From positions 2,846-10,514 of the forward strand of contig CAJTML010000074.1 in NCBI GenBank assembly GCA_910577495.1: a stretch of DNA of 7,669 bases, in the 5' to 3' direction. This document shows, piece by piece, positions 1 to 5,670 of this stretch. A program made the translations under genes and the position numbers. Numbering within the stretch: the first letter of the stretch is position 1; each line of letters opens with the position of its first letter. Origin of the DNA: an uncultured Eggerthellaceae bacterium. GTDB taxonomy: Bacteria > Actinomycetota > Coriobacteriia > Coriobacteriales > Eggerthellaceae. The notes below the pieces were generated by a model, which was not told where the DNA came from, ran no database searches, and was given only the letters and a program-made list of their open reading frames with translations.

Positions 1-45
1 GACCCTGAGAAGGTGTGCACCTACTGCTGGAACGGCAAAGAGTAG
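1..45 (+). CDS. C-terminal tail of an unidentified protein (partial)
   Basis: Frame 1 is open from the left edge and reads DPEKVCTYCWNGKE before a TAG stop at 43-45. Only 14 residues are visible, so the gene cannot be identified with confidence. The tail carries a CxxC pair followed by an aromatic residue and a glycine (CTYCWNG). Some amidophosphoribosyltransferases (PurF) end in a similar C-x-x-C-F-x-G-x pattern, so a PurF tail is one possibility, but this rests on pattern memory alone. That a real gene ends here is supported by the position of the stop, only two bases before the stop codon of the convergent brnQ gene, a tail-to-tail arrangement repeated elsewhere in the window. Confidence 0.5.
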   Translation, partial: DPEKVCTYCWNGKE

Positions 46-47
46 CC

Positions 48-1382
48 TTAGTTGGTCGCGTGCTTGGCGCGCGACCACACCACGCCTACAACCGCCGCCA
101 CAATGGCGGGAACCACCCACGCAAATCCCATATCCGCAAAGGGCAGCAGATCAGTTGGCAACCACAGCGTTGGCAGCGCCACATCGCGCAACGATACGCA
201 CACGCTAATGGCTGCGGTAGTTAAGACCGCGCATGGCCAGATCATACGCACCTGATCGGTCTTGGACTTAAACATGCCCAAAAGAACCAGCACAATTGCA
301 GGAGGATACAGCGCGTCCAAGAACGGAATGGAGAATTGCAAGATTGCATCCAAACCAATCAAGGAAACAAGGCAGCTGAATGAGGCAAAAATGGCAGCCC
401 ACCCAGCCAGCGGGATTTTCGGGCAGATCTCATTAAAGTACTCAGCGCAGCACGTCACCAATGCCGTTGAAACGTTGAGCGTTGCAATCAAAAAGATAGC
501 TGCGATGAGTACTGAACCAGCCGGCCCGAAATGCATTTGTGCTGTGGTCGCTAAAATAGTTGCTCCGTTGGTTGCATCGGGAAGGGTGCTTGCCATGGTC
601 ACACCAACAATGCCAAGCGCCACATAAATAACGCCCATCAAAAAGCCTGCAATCAGGCCTGCAGCAGAAATGGCGGCGACGGTCTTACCCGGAGTATCAG
701 CACCAGATTCGCGAACATTAACCGCAACTACAATACCAAAGCACATAGCCGCTAAAAGATCGGTTGTTTGATATCCATTCAAGAAGCCCTCAGCAAGCGC
801 GTTGCCGGTATACGGCTCAATCGGGGCTTGTGCGCCACCAGCAGGAGCGAATATCGCTGATCCCACCAGCAAGATGATTAACAGAATCAAAAGCGGCGCA
901 CTAAATTTACCCATGATATTGCTCAGCAATCCGGGATGAAGCGCCAGCAAAAAGGCAATGCCAAAAAAGACGATCGAAAAGAGCACGGCCGCAATCTCAG
1001 GCGAGATAGGCATATCTTCAGGCAGAAGTGGTCGAACCATTTCAAAGGAGGTTGTTGCGCTACGCGGAATAGCCAAAAAAGGTCCAACCGTTAAATACAC
1101 GAGCGCAACAAAAATTGCCGCAAAAACTGGATTCACACGTGCAGCCAGCTCACGCAGACCACCGCAAAGCGCCAGCGCAATAATGGCCAACACTGGAAGG
1201 CCAATGCCGGCCACCAAAAAGCCAATCATGGCTGGCGTATAGGAGGTTCCTGATTGCAGACCCAAAAGTGGCGGCAAGATCAGATTGCCCGCGCCAAAAA
1301 ACATTGAAAAGAGCATGCCGCCAATGGCAAGCATCTGTGAAGGTTTCAAGCCTGATCGCAAGTTTTGCGGAATGGCTGCCAT
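48..1382 (-). CDS. brnQ: Branched-chain amino acid carrier BrnQ (LIVCS family)
   Basis: This is a cytoplasmic-membrane carrier expected to import leucine, isoleucine and valine with a cation (Na+ or H+). From the chosen start it is 444 residues, the usual length for the family, and almost wholly hydrophobic, with about a dozen membrane segments. The N-terminal block with GGMLFSMFFGAGNLILPP is the hallmark of BrnQ; VGPFLAIPRSATTSFEM about 90 residues further on is a second family signature. The open frame extends to an ATG at 1397, but that ATG is followed directly by AGGAGG (1394-1389), a perfect Shine-Dalgarno sequence placed 6 bases before the ATG at 1382. I therefore start the protein at MAAIPQNL. 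The stop (TAA, 50-48) is two bases from the stop of the convergent gene. It is divergently transcribed from the phosphatase gene. Family assignment is firm; substrate preference is inferred from the family. Confidence 0.93.
   Translation of the reverse strand: MAAIPQNLRSGLKPSQMLAIGGMLFSMFFGAGNLILPPLLGLQSGTSYTPAMIGFLVAGIGLPVLAIIALALCGGLRELAARVNPVFAAIFVALVYLTVGPFLAIPRSATTSFEMVRPLLPEDMPISPEIAAVLFSIVFFGIAFLLALHPGLLSNIMGKFSAPLLILLIILLVGSAIFAPAGGAQAPIEPYTGNALAEGFLNGYQTTDLLAAMCFGIVVAVNVRESGADTPGKTVAAISAAGLIAGFLMGVIYVALGIVGVTMASTLPDATNGATILATTAQMHFGPAGSVLIAAIFLIATLNVSTALVTCCAEYFNEICPKIPLAGWAAIFASFSCLVSLIGLDAILQFSIPFLDALYPPAIVLVLLGMFKSKTDQVRMIWPCAVLTTAAISVCVSLRDVALPTLWLPTDLLPFADMGFAWVVPAIVAAVVGVVWSRAKHATN
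53..77. terminator. Possible hairpin at the convergent gene end
   Basis: TGGTCGCG at 53-60 and CGCGACCA at 70-77 form a perfect 8-base-pair stem around a 9-base loop. The stem lies inside the last codons of brnQ and just past the stop of the plus-strand gene ending at 45. No T-run follows on either strand, so it is not a classical intrinsic terminator. It may be a coding coincidence, or may slow or stabilise transcript ends from both directions. Confidence 0.25.
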
Positions 1383-1388
1383 ATCCTG

Positions 1389-1394
1389 CCTCCT
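1389..1394 (-). promoter_or_regulatory. Shine-Dalgarno site that fixes the brnQ start
   Basis: On the minus strand AGGAGG occupies 1394-1389, followed by the 6-base spacer CAGGAT and ATG at 1382-1380. The site lies inside the longest open frame (as Arg-Arg codons 2-3 after the ATG at 1397), so the longer start would overrun its own ribosome binding site. Confidence 0.8.
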
Positions 1395-1408
1395 CATAGG
1401 GTGTTCGT

Positions 1409-1414
1409 TTTATA
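1409..1414 (-). promoter_or_regulatory. Candidate -10 element for brnQ
   Basis: The minus strand reads TATAAA at 1414-1409. Transcription starting about 7 bases downstream would give a leader of roughly 20 bases carrying the AGGAGG site, a sensible geometry. No good -35 match sits 16-18 bases upstream (sequence there is AT-rich, around TAATTATG), so the call is tentative. Confidence 0.35.
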
Positions 1415-1475
1415 TTTGGATGCTATCACGCATAATTATTTCGACGTGTTCACTGGTCATTCCGAAAAAGAACCG

Positions 1476-1500
1476 TGACATGCGTGCAAGCATTTTGTCA
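1476..1500. repeat. Imperfect inverted repeat, possible operator
   Basis: TGACATGC at 1476-1483 is mirrored by GCAT then three extra T then GTCA at 1490-1500, with GTGCAA between the arms. The three-base bulge in the right arm makes it imperfect. It lies about 60 bases upstream of the candidate brnQ -10 and about 145 bases before the phosphatase start, where a regulator of either gene could bind. No known operator is recognised. Confidence 0.25.
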
Positions 1501-1629
1501 TCAAATGTTGAGCGGATGCCTATCTGTTACAACCTTGCAATATACCCTCAACCTATCAACACACACGTTGTGACACCATAGAACATCGATAGCACTATCA
1601 AGTGAAACAGGCTGATCACAAGCAAAGCT

Positions 1630-1635
1630 AAGGAG
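1630..1635 (+). promoter_or_regulatory. Ribosome binding site of the phosphatase gene
   Basis: AAGGAG at 1630-1635 precedes the ATG at 1644 by 8 bases. This supports the start MSTPETTA over any internal methionine. Confidence 0.75.
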
Positions 1636-1643
1636 TAGATCAT

Positions 1644-2519
1644 ATGAGCACGCCAGAAACCACAGCGATAAAAACTCCCCATGAGGGCGCACCAGAAACA
1701 CCTCAACCCATTGACGGCTTTGTTGACTTTGGGCATCTGAGCCTTGATCACCTCCACAACACCAGAGATCTCGGTGGCCTCAAGACGCAAGATGGCAGAC
1801 ACATACAGATGAACCGACTGATTCGCTCAAGTGCCCTGCACGCTGCAACCGAACAAGATATCTTCAAACTTACCGATGAGGTGGGTGTTGCGCGCGTGGT
1901 GGACTTCCGCACTGATGCTGAACGCAACCACCACCCCGATCCTACCGACAAGATGGATTCGGTAACGTTTTACGATCTTCCCGTTATTCAGATGGCAGCG
2001 CTTGGCATTACGCGTGAAAACACCCTGAGCCAAGACATTGCTGTTTTAGAGCAATACAAGGATGACCCCTTCGCCATCATTAGCAAGATTTACCCCATTG
2101 CGGTACTCGGAGACGATGGTAAGCGTGCGTATGCAAACTTCCTTGACATCCTGCTCAATGCCGAAGAGGGTGCAACGCTTTGGCACTGCACCGAGGGCAA
2201 AGATCGCGCAGGTCTTGGCGCGGTACTCGTTGAATATGCGCTTGGGGTAAGCAAGGCAGACATCTATGCCGATTATCTGGCAACGAACATCTTCGTACGG
2301 ACGCGCATTGACAAGATTGCTGATGCAGCAAGTAAACACCATATTGGTATGCACTTGGATGCCGATATAGACGCACTCTATTACGCTTACACAAGCTATC
2401 TTGATGGCGCCTTTGCAGCTATTGAACAGGAATATGGTTCATTAGACACATACCTCACCGAAGCGCTTCATTTTGGCGAAGGCAAGCGCGAAAAGCTCCA
2501 AGAGCTCTATCTGGTGTAG
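1644..2519 (+). CDS. Tyrosine/serine protein phosphatase, Y_phosphatase3 type
   Basis: A 291-residue soluble protein of the cysteine-dependent phosphatase class. The catalytic loop is HCTEGKDRAG at residues 171-180, giving the C-x5-R signature with nucleophile Cys172 and phosphate-binding Arg178; the lysine and aspartate within the loop (GKD) are typical of this bacterial subgroup, some members of which also act on phosphoinositides. The N-terminal landmark NTRDLGG (39-45) and the following RSSAL (61-65) are family signatures, and VVDFRT (85-90) is the usual strand and loop before the catalytic domain. No signal peptide or membrane segment is seen, so it should act in the cytoplasm; the first 30 residues are rich in Thr, Pro and Glu and probably disordered. 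It has its own ribosome binding site and stands alone, divergent from brnQ and convergent with the next gene. The family is clear; the physiological substrate cannot be read from the sequence. Confidence 0.88.
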   Translation: MSTPETTAIKTPHEGAPETPQPIDGFVDFGHLSLDHLHNTRDLGGLKTQDGRHIQMNRLIRSSALHAATEQDIFKLTDEVGVARVVDFRTDAERNHHPDPTDKMDSVTFYDLPVIQMAALGITRENTLSQDIAVLEQYKDDPFAIISKIYPIAVLGDDGKRAYANFLDILLNAEEGATLWHCTEGKDRAGLGAVLVEYALGVSKADIYADYLATNIFVRTRIDKIADAASKHHIGMHLDADIDALYYAYTSYLDGAFAAIEQEYGSLDTYLTEALHFGEGKREKLQELYLV

Positions 2520-2542
2520 CACGTGCACAGGCACCGCACCGC

Positions 2543-2983
2543 TTAGTGTTGGTAGCGACCCACGGTAAGGTTAAGTTGTTCGAGGGCAGCAAGATCCTCC
2601 TCAGCCAAACGTATGGCTTCGATCTTTCTGCCTTCGTCAATATCTTTGAGGTTGCAAGCTTCTTCAAAGACAGCCTGATAGTCGCCCTTAAACGTGTCAT
2701 TGAGCTCTTTCCACGCTACCCCTGAAAACCAGCGCGCAACACGTGCCTCATACGGAATTCTTCCCTGCAGCAGCAAAACCACCAACACCGGATAACCCGG
2801 ATAACCTTGCCAGTAGGTAGCGTTGTCATTTGAACGATACACACCGTCAGACCAATCAACCGTGTAGGTTTTCGACCCGTCTGAGGAGGTCACGGTGGCA
2901 TGCGTTGGGTAGAGCTCAAAACGATCATCCACCAGCGCCGTCCACGCTTCAAATACTTTTTCCAATGGTGGCATCTTAGTCAT
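2543..2983 (-). CDS. Uncharacterised 146-residue protein downstream of the methyltransferase
   Basis: I do not recognise a named family. The product is small, soluble-looking and acidic. It has a polar N-terminal half with SSDGSKTYTVDW (33-44), which looks like beta-hairpin sequence, then a motif rich in Tyr and Gly leading into a short hydrophobic run (YWQGYPGYP at 57-65, then VLVVLLLQG), and a helical C-terminal half from about residue 95 rich in Glu, Leu and Ala. The hydrophobic run is short and sits mid-protein, so a buried helix is more likely than a membrane span. There is a single cysteine (110), so it is not a zinc-finger protein of the Trm112 kind. AAGGAG at 2998-2993, 9 bases before the ATG, supports the start. 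It begins 17 bases after the stop of the methyltransferase and is almost certainly co-transcribed with it. A role as its partner is possible but only positional. Confidence 0.75.
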   Translation of the reverse strand: MTKMPPLEKVFEAWTALVDDRFELYPTHATVTSSDGSKTYTVDWSDGVYRSNDNATYWQGYPGYPVLVVLLLQGRIPYEARVARWFSGVAWKELNDTFKGDYQAVFEEACNLKDIDEGRKIEAIRLAEEDLAALEQLNLTVGRYQH

Positions 2984-2992
2984 TGCACTTCA

Positions 2993-2998
2993 CTCCTT
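2993..2998 (-). promoter_or_regulatory. Ribosome binding site of the 146-residue gene
   Basis: AAGGAG on the minus strand (2998-2993) lies in the 17-base gap between the methyltransferase stop and this gene's ATG, with a 9-base spacer. It shows that the downstream gene is translated from its own site within a shared transcript, in contrast to the upstream gene, which lacks such a site. Confidence 0.7.
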
Positions 2999-3000
2999 GG

Positions 3001-3810
3001 CTATAAGTTACGTCGTCTTAACACGACATACTCATTGAGTAATCCTGATTTACCATCAGCATAAAACCTCTCAAGCAGTTCTGCGCGCGCGTCAACCGAT
3101 GTTATCAACTCGTCAATCTCGCTCGCATCAAAGGAGTGGCAATAGCGAAACTCATCGGTGCTTGTTTGCCATCCAAGCAACCGATCATGTTCATCTTGCA
3201 GCGACACATCAAGCATTGCCTGCCCAACTTCAGTCGCAATCTCAGCCTTGCGCGCCAGTTTCTCATCAGAGAGAAACCGCCAAAACGAAACGGCAACCAT
3301 ACCACCTGGCTTAACCGCGTCAATAAGTGTCTGCATGAGCCGCGCCCGCAAAGCGCGCGTGGGAACATGATGCATAAATCCAAAAGAAACCACGCCATCA
3401 AACGCGCTTTCCTCGGCAAACGCAGCACCAGTTCTCAAAGCCGCAATAATGTCTTGCTGCTCAAAATGTATGTGCACCTGATCAGGTATCGGAGGGCGAA
3501 GTTGAGCTAGTTCATCACACGCGTCTATCCCCTGCACGTACCAAGAAACCTGCGGTAGCATCTCGGCTAAAAAGCTTGCAAACCGAAAATTGCCACAGGC
3601 CACATCTAAAATTGATACTTCGCCATCTGCTTTACATGCAACGCCTGCACGTCCATCTCGCACACGCTCCTCTTCCAAATAGGGCAGCAGACGCGCCCAG
3701 CCATCCCAGCCGCGTTGGCGCGTTTGCGAAAACGAGGCAGCGTGGCGCGCGTAAAAGGCTTGTGTAGCACCTATGAGTTGAGCGATTTGTTGGTCGTTGT
3801 AATTATCCAT
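3001..3810 (-). CDS. SAM-dependent methyltransferase, Trm9/ALKBH8-like
   Basis: A 269-residue class I methyltransferase. Motif I is ILDVACGNFRF (67-77), the acidic ribose-binding position is Asp96 in GIDACDE, the post-motif region has FGFMHHV (143-149), and KPGG (167-170) ends the fold's conserved core. Three points suggest the Trm9/ALKBH8 branch, which methylates 5-carboxymethyluridine at tRNA position 34: the N-terminal SFSQTRQRGW (26-35), the His-His pair (147-148), and the C-terminal FRYCHSFDASEIDEL (221-235), which matches the RYYHLF-x4-EL pattern of that branch. Length is close to yeast Trm9 (about 280). The gene is head to head with the Elp3 gene, whose product would make the carboxymethyl substrate. 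Its ATG has no proper Shine-Dalgarno sequence; a -10-like TACAAT ends 7 bases before it, so the mRNA may be leaderless. Class I methyltransferase is certain; the tRNA wobble substrate is inference from motifs plus context, and a different small-molecule or RNA substrate remains possible. Confidence 0.85.
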   Translation of the reverse strand: MDNYNDQQIAQLIGATQAFYARHAASFSQTRQRGWDGWARLLPYLEEERVRDGRAGVACKADGEVSILDVACGNFRFASFLAEMLPQVSWYVQGIDACDELAQLRPPIPDQVHIHFEQQDIIAALRTGAAFAEESAFDGVVSFGFMHHVPTRALRARLMQTLIDAVKPGGMVAVSFWRFLSDEKLARKAEIATEVGQAMLDVSLQDEHDRLLGWQTSTDEFRYCHSFDASEIDELITSVDARAELLERFYADGKSGLLNEYVVLRRRNL

Positions 3811-3842
3811 ACCGCCTATTGTACTTTATACTCATACCCTAT
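3811..3842. promoter_or_regulatory. Compact divergent promoter between the methyltransferase and Elp3 genes
   Basis: Only 32 bases separate the two ATG codons. On the plus strand TATACT (3827-3832) is a five-of-six match to a -10 box, and a start about 7 bases on would fall at 3839-3840, 3-4 bases before the Elp3 ATG. On the minus strand TACAAT (3823-3818) is also a five-of-six match and ends 7 bases before the methyltransferase ATG; TATAAA (3830-3825) is a second candidate. Neither gene has a Shine-Dalgarno sequence, so both mRNAs may be leaderless or nearly so. No good -35 boxes are seen; they would fall inside the opposite coding sequence. Confidence 0.45.
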
Positions 3843-5669
3843 ATGGAAACCCTTTTATGCAACATAGTTGACGCACTCAGATGCACCGATGAGTTTGATC
3901 AAACCTGCCTTGAACAGGTCATTCGCTCATACAATAAGTCGCGCACTGACGATATGCCCATTGGCGCCAAAAAGCGCCTCCTTCCCTATTATTTGGCCAC
4001 CAAACGAGATGATGTGGCGAAGTGGTCGTCCTGGAACATTACTCCTGACCTGGAGAAACGCCTTATTTCGGTGCTTCGTATGAAACCGGGACGCACCGCA
4101 TCGGGCGTGGCAACGGTAACGGTGCTCACCAAACCGTGGCCATGTGCTCATGCGTGTTTGTATTGCCCCAACGATATTCGCATGCCAAAGAGTTATTTGG
4201 CTGATGAGCCAGCGTGTCAGCGGGCTGAGCGTTCCTATTTCGACCCTTATTTGCAAGTGGCAGCACGCCTGCGTACCTTGCGTGATATGGGACACGTTAT
4301 TGATAAAGTTGAGCTGATTGTCTTGGGTGGTACGTGGACCGATTACCCGCAAAGCTACCAATATTGGTTTATGTCCGAGCTTTTCCGCGCGCTCAATGAC
4401 ATGGGAGACGACGAGGTAGTAGCACGACAGATGCAGCGCCGTCGTGCACACTATGAAGCACAAGCGCTTCCCTGCACCCCTGATGAGTGTCGTGCCTATT
4501 GTCACATGTCCAATGAACGCATTGCAGCGCACGAGATCACCTACAACGAAGCGGTCGCTGAGCTCTACGGCGCACAATCTCCCTGGGCAGCCACCGCGGC
4601 CGAGCAGGTGTCAACCCAAGAAGAACTTGACGAATTGCAGCGCACCAACGAAAACGCTGCTTCTCGCGCTGTTGGCCTGGTAATTGAGACCCGGCCTGAT
4701 GCGCTCAACGCGCAAAGCCTCATGTCGCTGCGGCAGATGGGATGCACAAAGATTCAGATGGGCATCCAGTCACTGCGTGACGAAATCTTGCTGGCAAACA
4801 ACCGCCAAGCCGGGTACGCACACATCGTTTCTGCGTTTGAGCTGCTGCGGCTCTTTGGCTTCAAAAGCCATGTGCACTACATGATCAACCTCTATGGCGC
4901 CACCCCACAAACCGATATCGAGGATTTCGAAGAACTCACCCACAACCCAGCATTCTTGCCCGATGAGCTGAAGCTCTACCCCTGTGCGCTTGTAGATCAC
5001 ACGGGTCTCATGGCGTGTTATGAGGCTGGCACGTGGCGACCCTACACCGAAGCAGAGCTTGTTGACGTACTGAGCACATGCCTCCTGACAACCCCGCCCT
5101 ACCTGCGCATTTCTCGCATGATTCGCGACATTTCCGCACATGACATTGTGGTGGGCAACAAGAAAGTGAATCTGCGACAGCTGGTTGAGGCTGAAAGCAA
5201 CGCGCGCGCTGAGGCATCAAACACTCCTATTCAAGAGATTCGTTTTCGCGAAATTCGCCTCTCCGATAGCGCTGACGAGCTCACGCTTGCCGAGCTTCAT
5301 TATGAAACCACTGTCTCCCACGAGGTCTTCTTGCAGTGGGTAACGCCCGAAAATAAAATTGCCGGCTTTTTGCGCCTCTCACTCCCTGATCAGGCGGCCG
5401 TTGCCGAACGCGAAGATGAGCTGCCCATCAAGCCTGGTGAAGCCATGATTCGCGAAGTGCACGTGTATGGTCAGGTGGCAGCACTTCATGCACAACAAAG
5501 CAACGCCCAGCATACCGGCCTTGGCAAAGCACTGATACAACGCGCGGGCGACCTGGCAAAAGAGGCAGGATATGGGCGCATCAACGTCATCAGTTCGGTT
5601 GGAACGCGCAACTACTACCGCCACGTCGGCTTTAGTGACGCGGGGCTCTATCAGCAGCGCACACTCTAG
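3843..5669 (+). CDS. elp3: Elp3-family tRNA uridine-34 carboxymethylation enzyme (radical SAM + GNAT)
   Basis: Elp3 uses S-adenosylmethionine and acetyl-CoA to build a carboxymethyl group on C5 of wobble uridine in tRNA. From the ATG at 3843 the protein has 608 residues. An N-terminal part with IGAKKRLLPYYL leads to KPGRTASGVATVTV (about 81-94), the Elp3 entry motif. The [4Fe-4S] cysteines are Cys101, Cys105 and Cys108 (C-x3-C-x2-C), followed by RMPKSYL (113-119) and FDPYLQV. VIETRPD (280-286) and KIQMGIQS (303-310) are core radical SAM strands. From about 463 comes the GNAT domain with acetyl-CoA motif QHTGLGK (556-562) and NYYRHVGF (590-597). Both active domains look intact. It is longer than many bacterial Elp3 proteins because of a segment at about 187-277 containing Cys211, Cys216, Cys220 and His221. 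A TTG at 3819 would add 8 residues but has no ribosome binding site; nor does the ATG. It is divergent from the Trm9-like gene, consistent with a two-step wobble pathway. Confidence 0.93.
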   Translation: METLLCNIVDALRCTDEFDQTCLEQVIRSYNKSRTDDMPIGAKKRLLPYYLATKRDDVAKWSSWNITPDLEKRLISVLRMKPGRTASGVATVTVLTKPWPCAHACLYCPNDIRMPKSYLADEPACQRAERSYFDPYLQVAARLRTLRDMGHVIDKVELIVLGGTWTDYPQSYQYWFMSELFRALNDMGDDEVVARQMQRRRAHYEAQALPCTPDECRAYCHMSNERIAAHEITYNEAVAELYGAQSPWAATAAEQVSTQEELDELQRTNENAASRAVGLVIETRPDALNAQSLMSLRQMGCTKIQMGIQSLRDEILLANNRQAGYAHIVSAFELLRLFGFKSHVHYMINLYGATPQTDIEDFEELTHNPAFLPDELKLYPCALVDHTGLMACYEAGTWRPYTEAELVDVLSTCLLTTPPYLRISRMIRDISAHDIVVGNKKVNLRQLVEAESNARAEASNTPIQEIRFREIRLSDSADELTLAELHYETTVSHEVFLQWVTPENKIAGFLRLSLPDQAAVAEREDELPIKPGEAMIREVHVYGQVAALHAQQSNAQHTGLGKALIQRAGDLAKEAGYGRINVISSVGTRNYYRHVGFSDAGLYQQRTL

Positions 5670-5670
5670 C

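Larger units (their letters stand above)
1383..1643. other. Divergent intergenic region between brnQ and the phosphatase gene
   Basis: This 261-base stretch is the longest non-coding part of the window. It holds the brnQ ribosome binding site and a candidate -10 on the left, and the AAGGAG site of the phosphatase gene at 1630-1635 on the right. Between them are two inverted repeats: TGACATGC (1476-1483) facing GCAT-ttt-GTCA (1490-1500) across a 6-base gap, and GATAG-CA-CTATC at 1588-1599. I see no convincing -35/-10 pair for the plus-strand gene, no intrinsic terminator, no leader peptide and no recognisable riboswitch. Confidence 0.6.

Noticed and set aside
262..627. A 121-codon plus-strand open frame within brnQ
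   Set aside because: The opposite strand encodes a clear BrnQ with continuous membrane segments. This frame is low-complexity Lys, Ala and Thr text typical of an antisense shadow of a hydrophobic gene.
1505..1573. A 22-codon plus-strand frame upstream of the phosphatase gene, considered as a leader peptide
   Set aside because: It has no Shine-Dalgarno sequence, no run of regulatory codons, and no attenuator-like hairpin and T-run after it.
2520..2542. Terminator in the gap between the phosphatase and the 146-residue gene
   Set aside because: Only a 4-base stem (GTGC-acag-GCAC) is visible and there is no T-run. It is too weak to call.
3819..3842. TTG start giving an 8-residue longer Elp3
   Set aside because: There is no ribosome binding site before it, it overlaps the likely promoter, and a start at TTG without one is less likely than the ATG at 3843.
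3927..4577. A 216-codon open frame on the minus strand inside the Elp3 gene
   Set aside because: It lies wholly antisense to conserved Elp3 motifs, its translation resembles no protein I know, and it has no ribosome binding site of note. It is a shadow of the real gene.
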